Positions 35,072 to 43,786 of a DNA stretch of 56,397 nt are shown one piece after another (positions within the stretch are counted from its first letter, which is position 1; every line of letters begins with the position of its first letter). The translations under genes were made by a program, and so were the position numbers. This DNA is from Suilimivivens sp964458255 (lineage in GTDB: Bacteria; Bacillota; Clostridia; Lachnospirales; Lachnospiraceae), in assembly GCA_964458255.1 (NCBI GenBank), contig CAYWHY010000004.1, positions 1 to 56,397 on the forward strand. The letters are read 5' to 3'. Below the pieces are notes generated by a model. That model saw only the letters and a program-made list of their open reading frames with translations, ran no database searches and was not told the DNA's origin.

Positions 35072-37723
35072 CTATTTAGCCTCATACCAGTCTTTTCCCT
35101 CATGAAGATCAATTTCCAGACTAACAGCTAACTTAGCCGCCCCTTTCATTTCTTCATTAAGAATTTGTGCCACTTTTTCCCTTTCATCTTCTTTCGTTTC
35201 AATCAAAAGTTCATCATGAATCTGTAGAATTAATTTCGATGAAAGTTTCTCTTCCTTCAGACGTTTATAAACACGTATCATGGCAATTTTTATAATATCT
35301 GCTGCCGTTCCCTGAATGGGTGAATTCATTGCCACTCTCTCTCCGAAAGAACGTTGCATAAAATTTCCGGAAGACAACTCAGGCACAGGTCTCTTTCTGC
35401 CAAACATGGTAGTAACATAACCGTCCCTTTTTGCTCCGGCAACCGCTTCATCTAAGAACATCTTGATGCCCGGATAGGTATTAAAATACTGCTCTATATA
35501 AGCTGCCGCTTCCTTCTTTGTGATACTCAAATCCTGGCTAAGTCCAAAGGAACTGATTCCATAAACGATGCCGAAATTAACAGCCTTGGCATTACGTCTC
35601 TGTAAATCCGTAACCTCTTCAAAGGGTGTCTGAAATACTTTCGATGCCGTAATTCTGTGAATATCCGCATCTGTCCTGTAAGCTTCAATCAACTGCTCGT
35701 CACCCGACATGTGTGCCAGTACCCTAAGCTCAATCTGTGAATAATCAGCATCTGTAAAGAGATATCCTTCCTTCGGCACAAACACCTTTCGTATTCTTCT
35801 CCCCAGTTCCGTCTTCATGGGGATATTCTGCAAATTCGGCTCCGTAGAGCTGATTCGTCCCGTAGCAGTAATGGTCTGATTAAAGGTAGAATGGATTCTG
35901 TTTCCTTTATCAATATAAGCCGAAAGTCCGTCCGCATAGGTGGACTTAAGCTTTGTAAGCCCCCGGTACTCTAAAATATCGGAAACAATCGGATACTCTT
36001 GCGAAAGTTTCTCAAGAACATCCGCCGCCGTGGAATAACCTGTTTTTGTCTTTTTGCCACCGGGCAGCTTTAATTTTTCAAACAATACCTCTCCTAACTG
36101 TTTCGGGGAGTTAATATTAAACTCTGTTCCTGCCTTTTCGTAAATTTCCTTCTCTAACTGAACAATTCTGCCGGACAAGGCTTCACTATATTTCTTAAGT
36201 TCTTCCGGCTTTACCATAATACCTTCTTTTTCCATATCATAAAGTACATAGGTAAGAGGCATTTCAATGTCCGTCATAAGTCTGTCCATTCCGCTATCCG
36301 CAAGCTTCTTTCGGAGCACAGGTGCCGCCGCTTTACTTACATAAGCCCAAAAGCATGCATACTCACAAAACTCTTCCGGCTTTTCTTCCAACGCCTGCTT
36401 CAAAGACATTTTTCCGAATCTCTGTGTCTTTTCGGGAATCATAAGTCCCAAATACTCATTGGCCACATCCTCTATAGTGTAATCGTTTTTAAGCGGATTA
36501 AGAAGATAGGCTCCCAATATCACGTCAAAAAAACGTTCCGTCTCATCTGTCTTCAAAAAGTCATAGGTCTCCTTAATATTACCACACACCATCTGTGCTT
36601 TTCTTGCAAGTTGTGCCACCTTGTCCGCCAGATATCCCGGTGTCAAAAAACCCGCACTTTTGATAAAATAACATTGTCCTTCGGCAAGTGCCAAAGACAC
36701 TCCCAAAAGTCCGTTTTTCTCTTTATCAGGCAGTAAAAAGAAACCGATTTCTTCTCCCTGAGTCTCGTTCTGTTGCATTGCATGTGCAAAAATTTCTTCT
36801 GCCTCAGAAAAATCTGCTGTCTGAGCAAATTTGCCCGTAATTTTCTCATTGGATATTCCCTTTTCAAATTTGGCAAGCAGATTTTTAAATTCTAATTTTT
36901 TAAATAATTGATAGGCATCCTCCGTGTAAAAATCTGTGACCTTAGACTTATTATAATCCAAATCAACCGGGCTGTCTGTATTAATCGTTGCCAATACTTT
37001 ACTTAAATCTGCCAGTGCTTTGTTTTCCTTTAAGGATTCTTTGATTGCTTTTTTGGTAATTTCATCCAGATGAGTATAAATATTTTCAAGGCTCCCAAAC
37101 TGTACCATCAGCTGCGTTGCCGTCTTTTCTCCCACCTTAGGAACACCCGGTATATTGTCTGCCGCATCTCCCATAAGTGCCTTTAAATCAATAAACTGAA
37201 TGGGTGTTACCTGATATTTTTCTTCTACGTCTTTGGCGTAATAGTCCTCTATTTCCGTTTTGCCGCCTTTGGTTTTGGGAATTCTGATTTTAATTTTATC
37301 CGTTGCTATCTGAAGCAAATCCCTGTCACCGGAAACCAAAGAGACATCCATTCCTTCTTTCTCTGCCTTCTTGGCAAGTGTACCAAGAACATCATCCGCT
37401 TCGTAACCCGGTTTTTCCATAATGACAATGCCCATGGCTTCCAGTACTTCCTTCATTACAGGGACCTGTTCCTTCAGTTCCTCAGGCATGGGCTTTCTTG
37501 TCCCTTTATATTCTTTGTAAATTTCATGTCGAAAAGTCGGTGCCTTCACGTCAAAAGCCACTGTTAGATAATCCGGTTTTTCTTCGTCCATAATCTTAAA
37601 CATAATATTAAGAAATCCTAAAATTGCATTGGTATGAAGTCCGGCACTGTTACTCAAATCCGGTACTCCGTAAAAAGCTCTGTTTAAAATACTGTGTCCG
37701 TCTATCAAAACTAATTTACTCAT
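35072..37723 (-). CDS. polA: DNA polymerase I
   Basis: The 883-residue polymerase has an N-terminal 5'-3' exonuclease/flap domain (residues about 1-290, with KPGYEADDVLGT and SGDRDLLQ). A middle 3'-5' exonuclease-like domain (about 300-470) lacks the usual DxE metal motif (the region reads FFLLPDKEKNG), so it is probably not proofreading. The polymerase domain has motif A DADYSQIELRVLAH, motif B RRNAKAVNFGIVYG and motif C QIHDELLIE. It acts in repair and Okazaki-fragment maturation. It lies 17 nt after a zinc-finger membrane-protein gene and 25 nt before coaE. Confidence 0.98.
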   Translation of the reverse strand: MSKLVLIDGHSILNRAFYGVPDLSNSAGLHTNAILGFLNIMFKIMDEEKPDYLTVAFDVKAPTFRHEIYKEYKGTRKPMPEELKEQVPVMKEVLEAMGIVIMEKPGYEADDVLGTLAKKAEKEGMDVSLVSGDRDLLQIATDKIKIRIPKTKGGKTEIEDYYAKDVEEKYQVTPIQFIDLKALMGDAADNIPGVPKVGEKTATQLMVQFGSLENIYTHLDEITKKAIKESLKENKALADLSKVLATINTDSPVDLDYNKSKVTDFYTEDAYQLFKKLEFKNLLAKFEKGISNEKITGKFAQTADFSEAEEIFAHAMQQNETQGEEIGFFLLPDKEKNGLLGVSLALAEGQCYFIKSAGFLTPGYLADKVAQLARKAQMVCGNIKETYDFLKTDETERFFDVILGAYLLNPLKNDYTIEDVANEYLGLMIPEKTQRFGKMSLKQALEEKPEEFCEYACFWAYVSKAAAPVLRKKLADSGMDRLMTDIEMPLTYVLYDMEKEGIMVKPEELKKYSEALSGRIVQLEKEIYEKAGTEFNINSPKQLGEVLFEKLKLPGGKKTKTGYSTAADVLEKLSQEYPIVSDILEYRGLTKLKSTYADGLSAYIDKGNRIHSTFNQTITATGRISSTEPNLQNIPMKTELGRRIRKVFVPKEGYLFTDADYSQIELRVLAHMSGDEQLIEAYRTDADIHRITASKVFQTPFEEVTDLQRRNAKAVNFGIVYGISSFGLSQDLSITKKEAAAYIEQYFNTYPGIKMFLDEAVAGAKRDGYVTTMFGRKRPVPELSSGNFMQRSFGERVAMNSPIQGTAADIIKIAMIRVYKRLKEEKLSSKLILQIHDELLIETKEDEREKVAQILNEEMKGAAKLAVSLEIDLHEGKDWYEAK

Positions 37724-37740
37724 TTATATCTCCTAAATTT

Positions 37741-38064
37741 TTATAAAAAAACAAGCATAATCACTAATGTAATAATCGCCACTGCCACAAGTCCTTCCAG
37801 TGTATATAAAAACCACTGCATACTTTCCCTGAATTTCAAAGTCTGGTTCGCGCCTTCCATTCTCATCTTAAGCTCACTCTGCAAATCAAACACATTGCCT
37901 GTCTCAAGCCTTGCCATACCCTCTGATACCAGAAATTGAATGGTAAGTTCTTCCCTGCATTCCTCACACTCGTCCACATGTTCCATAAACTCATGTAATT
38001 CTTCCGTATCCAGATCATCCTCCAGAAAAGGAGAAATCATCTTCTCTGCTTCCTTACACTTCAT
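37741..38064 (-). CDS. Anti-sigma-like zinc-finger membrane protein
   Basis: The 107-residue protein has an N-terminal zf-HC2 pattern: Cys3, then HVDECEEC about 27 residues later (a C...HxxxCxxC site). An acidic linker follows, then a single C-terminal membrane helix (about 84-106). This is the layout of anti-sigma factors with a cytoplasmic zinc-binding domain. No sigma-factor gene is adjacent: the upstream neighbour is the divergent chemoreceptor and the downstream one is polA. It may hold a distant sigma factor or serve another role. I do not name a partner. Confidence 0.85.
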   Translation of the reverse strand: MKCKEAEKMISPFLEDDLDTEELHEFMEHVDECEECREELTIQFLVSEGMARLETGNVFDLQSELKMRMEGANQTLKFRESMQWFLYTLEGLVAVAIITLVIMLVFL

Positions 38065-38181
38065 ATCAGTTCCTCATTTTCAACAAACGATATTTCTTTA
38101 ATAAATATACACCAAAACAAAGGTAATTAAAAGAGGCATTTCCTCGTGTTATTCTCTTTTTCTGACAATCTGTATTCAACA

Positions 38182-38210
38182 TTGTCATTTTCCATTAAAA
38201 ATGCTATAAT
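38182..38210 (+). promoter_or_regulatory. Promoter of the chemoreceptor gene
   Basis: TTGTCA, a 17-bp spacer and a perfect TATAAT lie 45 bp before the start codon. This is a vegetative sigma-A promoter rather than the flagellar sigma-D type often used for chemoreceptors. Confidence 0.75.
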
Positions 38211-38254
38211 CTACATAATATAATTCAAAACCAAACTGTAGGAGGAGCTCTATT

Positions 38255-40291
38255 TTGAAAAGTAAGAATTTTTCTATCAATACCAAGCTTTCCCTTGTTA
38301 TTGTTGTTTCTATTCTGATTGCCATATTTGTCAATTATAACTACCTTACCAATATTTCAAAAGAGACTCTCATTTCAAATACTTATGATTCTCTTTTGGA
38401 AATTGTAGAAGCACAGAGCAGTTATATAGACCAGTCCATTGAAAAGTACAATGCCACACTGACTTATTTCAATGGTTCCGATGACCTGTCAAGAATTCTT
38501 TCATTTGGGGTTCGTGATGAAATAGATTACACCAAAAATGTACGTACTATGTTTTCTACATATATGTCACAAAATCCTACTCATAAAAACGTAGGATATA
38601 TCCCCTGTAAAACAATGTCTCTTGATATTTCATCCGACAGAGAACGTGAGGGTACGGACTATTCCTCTGAAGCATTTATAACAAAGCTCCTTGACACTCA
38701 GAAGCCCACACAAAGTAATGTGTTTATTGCTGAAAATACCGGTAAAGCCACTATCACCATTGCAGTTCCCCAGCGTATCCACTTTTCTTCTAAAGATATT
38801 GCCGGCATTATGGTTACCGATATTGAGGTTTCCCTTTTATCGGATACTATTTCACAAATTAAGATTTTTAACTCTGACACAAGTTATGCATGTTTGACAG
38901 ATTCCAATGGTGTTTATATTTATCACCCGGATGAATCCAAAATCGGTACTTACAACGACTCTGCACTTGTGCAGGATCTCCTTTCCCAAATATCATCAGG
39001 TACTACTCCACAAGCCACTGTCGTTGAAAATGGCGAACAATATGTTGCATACAAAGTATCCCCCATGAACGGTTGGATTCTTGAAATTATGGTTGATCAG
39101 GATGTTGTTCTTGCTTCTATTGACGAAATGGGGCGCAGTTCCATCAAAATCAGCCTTACACTTATGATTGTTATGACAATCCTTGCATTCTTCTTTACTT
39201 CAACAATTACCAGGCCGATTAAGCGTATTACAAAAGTTATTAATAAAACTGCTGATTTAGATATTTCACCTGATACATCTTATTACCGTCTTTTAAAAAG
39301 AAGGGATGAAACCGGTTCTATGAGTCGTGCAGTAGACAAAATGAGAATATCTCTCAGCACCATGATGAAGGATGTTGCTTCCGCTTCAGAATCAATTAAT
39401 GACGCTTCCACTAAGCTTCACGAAATTGCCACTGCGGTGAATGATAACGCGGAGAGTTCCGCTGCTACCGCACAGGAATTATCTGCAAGTATGCAGGAAA
39501 CAGCTTCCAACACGGAAACTATCAGTAGCAATATCGCAGATATGGGCATAAGTACCGCTTCCATTAACCAGAAAGCTTCCGAGGGTGTTGCCATGTCTCA
39601 GGAAATTATGAAGCATGCTGAGTCATTAAGAGACACTACCATTCAGGCTACCGAAAAAACACAGACTCTATATGCTTCCGTTAAATCCAATACCGAAGCT
39701 GCCATTGTCCGTTCCCAAGCAGTTTCACAAATTAATGAACTGGCAGATACTATTATGGAAATTGCTGATCAGACCAAACTTCTTTCTTTAAACGCTTCCA
39801 TTGAAGCAGCCCGTGCAGGAGAAGCGGGAAAAGGATTTTCCGTTGTTGCAAATGAAATTGGCAAACTGGCAGAACAATCCTCCAAAACCGTAGGTAGCAT
39901 TTCCGATATTGTCGAAGAAGTAAATGATGCAGTCCACCAAATGGAAGAAAGTATGAAAGCGGCGCTTGCATTTTTAGATACCAATGTTCTTCCTGATTAT
40001 CATACCTTTACAAATGTCAGTGATCAGTATTCAAAAGACGCGGATTTCTTCCACCATACCATGACTGACATCGACCGTTCTATTGACGAGTTAAATTTAA
40101 CAATGCAGAAAATGGCAGATTCCATCCAGATGATTAATCGAGCCGTTTCTGAAACTACAGACGGAATCTCTTCAGTAGCGGAAAACAGTTCTCAGAATGT
40201 CGTTCTGACAACCGATACCTACAGCATGGTAGAGTCTACGTTAAAATATGCTGATAATTTGAAGAAAATCGTTGATCGATTTATTTTGTAA
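38255..40291 (+). CDS. Methyl-accepting chemotaxis protein
   Basis: The 678-residue chemoreceptor has TM1 at about 10-28, a double-Cache-like extracytoplasmic sensor (about 35-285, with the ATITIAVPQRI and YIYHPDESKIG segments), TM2 at about 295-318, HAMP to about 375, and a signalling domain. The hairpin tip reads IADQTKLLSLNASIEAARAGEAG-like sequence, intact for CheA/CheW contact. The start is TTG with AGGAGGAG about 9 nt upstream; no ATG nearby is better placed. It is a lone gene between a divergent operon and a convergent one. The ligand is unknown; Cache domains often bind amino or organic acids. Confidence 0.95.
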   Translation: MKSKNFSINTKLSLVIVVSILIAIFVNYNYLTNISKETLISNTYDSLLEIVEAQSSYIDQSIEKYNATLTYFNGSDDLSRILSFGVRDEIDYTKNVRTMFSTYMSQNPTHKNVGYIPCKTMSLDISSDREREGTDYSSEAFITKLLDTQKPTQSNVFIAENTGKATITIAVPQRIHFSSKDIAGIMVTDIEVSLLSDTISQIKIFNSDTSYACLTDSNGVYIYHPDESKIGTYNDSALVQDLLSQISSGTTPQATVVENGEQYVAYKVSPMNGWILEIMVDQDVVLASIDEMGRSSIKISLTLMIVMTILAFFFTSTITRPIKRITKVINKTADLDISPDTSYYRLLKRRDETGSMSRAVDKMRISLSTMMKDVASASESINDASTKLHEIATAVNDNAESSAATAQELSASMQETASNTETISSNIADMGISTASINQKASEGVAMSQEIMKHAESLRDTTIQATEKTQTLYASVKSNTEAAIVRSQAVSQINELADTIMEIADQTKLLSLNASIEAARAGEAGKGFSVVANEIGKLAEQSSKTVGSISDIVEEVNDAVHQMEESMKAALAFLDTNVLPDYHTFTNVSDQYSKDADFFHHTMTDIDRSIDELNLTMQKMADSIQMINRAVSETTDGISSVAENSSQNVVLTTDTYSMVESTLKYADNLKKIVDRFIL

Positions 40292-40329
40292 AATTTAAAA
40301 ACCAGAACCTCTGAATTGCTACTATAACC

Positions 40330-40385
40330 AAAAGCTCCTTTTCTGTAAACAATCTCTTGTCACTTGGAAAGGAGCTTTTTTATTT
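40330..40385 (+). terminator. Terminator of the chemoreceptor gene
   Basis: A 12-bp stem (AAAAGCTCCTTT at 40330-40341 with AAAGGAGCTTTT at 40368-40379, 26-nt loop) ends in a run of T on the plus strand. On the minus strand the stem covers the end of the convergent vanZ-like gene and could also stop that transcript. Confidence 0.8.
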
Positions 40386-40857
40386 TTCTTATTATAACCA
40401 AAAATATAATTCCCGCTATACCACCGGCCGTATCGATTAATACATCTTTCACAGAAGCATATCTTCCGGGCACAAAATATTGATGAATCTCATCCATTAA
40501 ACCTGATATAACAAGCTGTAGCAAGACTATAGCAAAACCCGTTATTTGATTTTTCATCCATAAAATAACTATTCCGTAGGACAAAAATCCCACCAACATG
40601 TATTCTGTAAAATGTGCCAGTTTTCTAATAACTTCTTCTATTGGAAACACATAAGTCGGGTCAACTATTACTTGTCCTGTCCCACCTCCGATAAGCCTAT
40701 AATACATCTGCACAAGAAAATCAGTAATTTTCACACTAATTGCTGAGGATTCTTCTGCATTATCTGCCGAGAACGAAAAAATCATTCCGTAAGTAAAAAC
40801 AAGGCATATTCCTGCTATTACCGTAATAAATTTCTTTTTCCTTAATTGTCTGTCCAT
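40360..40857 (-). CDS. VanZ-like membrane protein
   Basis: The 165-residue membrane protein has about four helices and the VanZ-family signatures RKLAHFTEYMLVG and DEIHQYFVPGRYASVKDVLIDTAGG. VanZ of enterococci gives low-level teicoplanin resistance, but most homologues are uncharacterised and need not act in resistance. It abuts the PilZ gene with no gap (the stop of one touches the start of the next). Its last codons are inside the terminator stem of the convergent chemoreceptor. Confidence 0.9.
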   Translation of the reverse strand: MDRQLRKKKFITVIAGICLVFTYGMIFSFSADNAEESSAISVKITDFLVQMYYRLIGGGTGQVIVDPTYVFPIEEVIRKLAHFTEYMLVGFLSYGIVILWMKNQITGFAIVLLQLVISGLMDEIHQYFVPGRYASVKDVLIDTAGGIAGIIFLVIIRKIKKLLSK

Positions 40858-41205
40858 TTATTCCTGTTCATTTAATGTTTCTACCGTATTATAAACTTCT
40901 ATTCTGGCCGCTTCCATCTCCGGCATACCTATAAAAATACCTCCATAGAAATAAGAACTTGCATCTTTTTTTTCAATACGCACAATCTCCACAAATGCGT
41001 GAAGCACTTCCTGCGTCCAGATTCTTAAATACGCTTCATATACAGCACCGATTTCAAGCGGTTTATTGCCGGTAAATCCAATTCCTGTTTTAGAAACATC
41101 CACAACATCAATTTCTACCACTTCATCCTTTTGAGTATTATCTAATCTTTTTACAATCAACTTTGATGAAAGTTCTCTGCGGTTACTTCTTCTTCTTTCC
41201 TCCAT
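40858..41205 (-). CDS. PilZ-domain c-di-GMP-binding protein
   Basis: The 115-residue protein has the two c-di-GMP-binding PilZ motifs: an Arg-rich RxxxR (RRSNRRE, residues about 4-11) and DVSKTGIGF (DxSxxG). A beta-barrel-like remainder follows. It should be a single-domain receptor for c-di-GMP. GGGAGG precedes the ATG. It sits at the end of the pheST-pepM18-queA run with vanZ directly after. The window also encodes a diguanylate cyclase, though about 21 kb away and with no shown link. Confidence 0.9.
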   Translation of the reverse strand: MEERRRSNRRELSSKLIVKRLDNTQKDEVVEIDVVDVSKTGIGFTGNKPLEIGAVYEAYLRIWTQEVLHAFVEIVRIEKKDASSYFYGGIFIGMPEMEAARIEVYNTVETLNEQE

Positions 41206-41250
41206 AAATACCTCCCAATATTATTCTATATAAACCACTTTCAGAATATA

Positions 41251-42306
41251 CTATCTGCCATTTTTTGTAAAGTCATTTGTCAAAAAGCAAGCATCCCCGA
41301 AAGAAAAAAATCTATATTTTTCATTAATAGCTTCCTTATACGCATTTAACACATTTTCCCTTCCTGCCAGTGCGGAAACTAGCATTACAAGCGTTGATTC
41401 CGGCAAATGAAAGTTGGTAATCAATCCGTCAAGCACCTTAAAGCGATATCCGGGATAAATAAAAATTTCCGTGTTGCCACAACATTCTTCCAGTTTTCCG
41501 TTTTCATCTGCAGCACTCTCTATCGTACGGCAACTGGTGGTTCCCACACAAATCACTCTTCCACCGCTTGCTTTCGTCTCATTTATAATATTGGCTGCCT
41601 CCTCTGAAATCTGATAGTATTCCGAATGCATGTGATGGTCTAAAATATTATCTGCTTTCACAGGTCTAAATGTTCCAAGTCCCACATGCAGTGTCACATA
41701 AGCAAGTTTTACGCCTTTTTCTTCAATCTGTTTTAAAAGTTCATTTGTAAAATGAAGTCCCGCCGTAGGTGCAGCCGCCGAACCGTCATATTTGGCATAA
41801 ACAGTCTGATAGCGGTTTTTGTCCTGTAATTTATGAGTAATATACGGAGGCAGCGGCATTTCACCCAGCTTATCCAAAATCTCCTCAAAAATACCTTCAT
41901 ACGAAAAACGGATTAAACGGTTTCCCTCTTCTACAATATCAAGAACCTCCGCCATCAGAAGTCCTTCCCCAAAAGAAATTTTTGTTCCCGGTCTTGCCTT
42001 CTTTCCCGGCTTAACAAGAGTCTCCCAAACATTTCCTTCGTGCCTTTTAAGTAAAAGCACTTCAATTGTAGCTCCTGTATCTTCCTTAACACCCATAAGA
42101 CGTGCCGGAAGAACCTTCGTATTGTTCAGTACCAGACAGTCTCCCGGATGCAGATAATCCACAACATTCCGGAACACTTCATGTTTTATCTCACCTGTAT
42201 CTTTGTTAATCATAAGGAGTCTTGATGATGCACGATCCTCTAACGGGTCCTGTGCAATCAATTCCTCCGGTAAATCAAAATAAAAATCTGATGTTTTAAA
42301 ATTCAT
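41251..42306 (-). CDS. queA: tRNA preQ1(34) S-adenosylmethionine ribosyltransferase-isomerase
   Basis: The 351-residue enzyme moves the ribosyl part of S-adenosylmethionine onto preQ1 in tRNA to form epoxyqueuosine. It has the family start (FDLPEELIAQDPLEDRASSRL), the DCLVLNNTKVLPARL block and the C-terminal LITNFHLPESTL signature. Length is normal. Its ATG overlaps the stop of the aminopeptidase gene (TAATG), giving translational coupling. No tgt or queG gene lies in the window. Confidence 0.97.
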   Translation of the reverse strand: MNFKTSDFYFDLPEELIAQDPLEDRASSRLLMINKDTGEIKHEVFRNVVDYLHPGDCLVLNNTKVLPARLMGVKEDTGATIEVLLLKRHEGNVWETLVKPGKKARPGTKISFGEGLLMAEVLDIVEEGNRLIRFSYEGIFEEILDKLGEMPLPPYITHKLQDKNRYQTVYAKYDGSAAAPTAGLHFTNELLKQIEEKGVKLAYVTLHVGLGTFRPVKADNILDHHMHSEYYQISEEAANIINETKASGGRVICVGTTSCRTIESAADENGKLEECCGNTEIFIYPGYRFKVLDGLITNFHLPESTLVMLVSALAGRENVLNAYKEAINEKYRFFSFGDACFLTNDFTKNGR

Positions 42307-43724
42307 TACAGTTTAGCTCCTTTTAAAAAGGCAATATACCCTCTCATAGCCTCATATATATCTGCCTTACTGGTCGCTTCCCAAGGTGCATGCATATTAA
42401 GAACAGCCACCCCACTGTCAATGACATTCATACCATACAATGCCAGAATATAAGCAATCGTTCCGCCGCCGCCAAGATCTACCTTTCCAAGTTCTGCTGT
42501 CTGAAAGTTCACTTTTTCCTTTTCATATATCGCTCTTAAATGCGCCAGATATTCTGCATTGGCATCATTCGATCCTGATTTACCTCTTGAGCCGGTAAAT
42601 TTATTAAATACCATACCGCCGCCCAAGTAAGCTACGTTTTTCTTGTCAAAGCTGGATGCGTAAGCAGGGTCAAAGGCACTGCTTACATCCGATGAAAGCA
42701 TACAACAATGTGACAGACATCTTCTCACGTTCAGTTCACTGTACTCACCGGTTAAATTCATCACTTCCGCTACTGCATTTTCAAAGAAACGTGACTGCAT
42801 ACCGGTTGCACCTACAGAACCGATTTCCTCTTTATCCACCAGAATACAGCACTTTGTTCTGTCTGTCTTGTCCGTATCCAGCATCGCCTTCATGGATGTA
42901 AATGCACATACTCTGTCATCCTGTCCGTAAGCTAAAATCATACTGCGGTCAAAGCCTGCTTCTCTTGCTTTTCCTGCGGGAACTACTTCAAGCTCTGCGG
43001 AGATAAAGTCTTCTTCCCCGATATCGTAGCTCTCTTTTAAAATGTGTAAAACTCCGTTCTTTACAGCATCCTTACCGGCAGTCTGCTCTTCCTTTTCCCC
43101 TTTCTTCTTGTCAATCACAAGGGGCTTGCTGCCGATAATAATATCAAGAGCTTCTCCTTCAATCACCTTTGCCGCTTTTTTTTCAAGCTGCTCCTGGGCT
43201 AAGTGAATCAACAAATCAGATACGAAAAATACCGGATCATCTTCATTCTCACCAATGTTGATTTCCACAGTTGTACCGTCTTTCTTTACGACTACACCAT
43301 GGATTGCCAAAGGAATGGTAACCCACTGGTATTTCTTTACACCGCCGTAATAGTGGGTATCAAGATAGGCAAATCCACCATCTTCATATAAAGGGTTCTG
43401 CTTGATATCCAGTCTGGGACTGTCAATGTGGGCACCTAAAATATTCATTCCCTCTGTCATAGGCTTATCGCCAATCTGGAACATGGCAATGGACTTATTC
43501 ATCCATACACTGTAAACCTTGTCGCCCGGCTTTAAAACAGTACCGCTTTTTGTCAAAGCTTCCAGTTCCTGATATCCGGCTTTTTCAATGGTATTTACGA
43601 TGGTATCGATGCATTCTCTTTCCGTTTTACCATTATCCAAAAACTCTCTGTATTCCTGACTTAATTTTTCCAGTTCCTTCATCTGCTTAGCGCTATAAGT
43701 TTCCCAAACATTTTTCATTTCCAT
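42306..43724 (-). CDS. M18-family aminopeptidase
   Basis: The 472-residue cytoplasmic zinc aminopeptidase resembles the clostridial ApeA group. Metal and catalytic motifs are visible: AHIDSPRLD, VDKEEIGSVGATG, and MHAPWEATSKADIYE near the C-terminus, where the His is a zinc ligand. The family removes N-terminal residues, often acidic or neutral, from peptides. I chose the ATG at 43724 because AAGG lies 7 nt upstream and the extra 18 residues of the longer frame do not resemble the family. It follows pheT by 62 nt and is coupled to queA. Confidence 0.93.
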   Translation of the reverse strand: MEMKNVWETYSAKQMKELEKLSQEYREFLDNGKTERECIDTIVNTIEKAGYQELEALTKSGTVLKPGDKVYSVWMNKSIAMFQIGDKPMTEGMNILGAHIDSPRLDIKQNPLYEDGGFAYLDTHYYGGVKKYQWVTIPLAIHGVVVKKDGTTVEINIGENEDDPVFFVSDLLIHLAQEQLEKKAAKVIEGEALDIIIGSKPLVIDKKKGEKEEQTAGKDAVKNGVLHILKESYDIGEEDFISAELEVVPAGKAREAGFDRSMILAYGQDDRVCAFTSMKAMLDTDKTDRTKCCILVDKEEIGSVGATGMQSRFFENAVAEVMNLTGEYSELNVRRCLSHCCMLSSDVSSAFDPAYASSFDKKNVAYLGGGMVFNKFTGSRGKSGSNDANAEYLAHLRAIYEKEKVNFQTAELGKVDLGGGGTIAYILALYGMNVIDSGVAVLNMHAPWEATSKADIYEAMRGYIAFLKGAKL

Positions 43725-43786
43725 GTTAAAACCTTGCCTTTCCAAACCTGCAAATCGTAAAGTGCAGGCCTTCGTCATGCTGATTA

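Noticed and set aside
40360..40857. VanZ protein as an antibiotic-resistance gene
   Set aside because: VanZ-like proteins are widespread without vanHAX genes; here it follows a PilZ gene in a housekeeping run.
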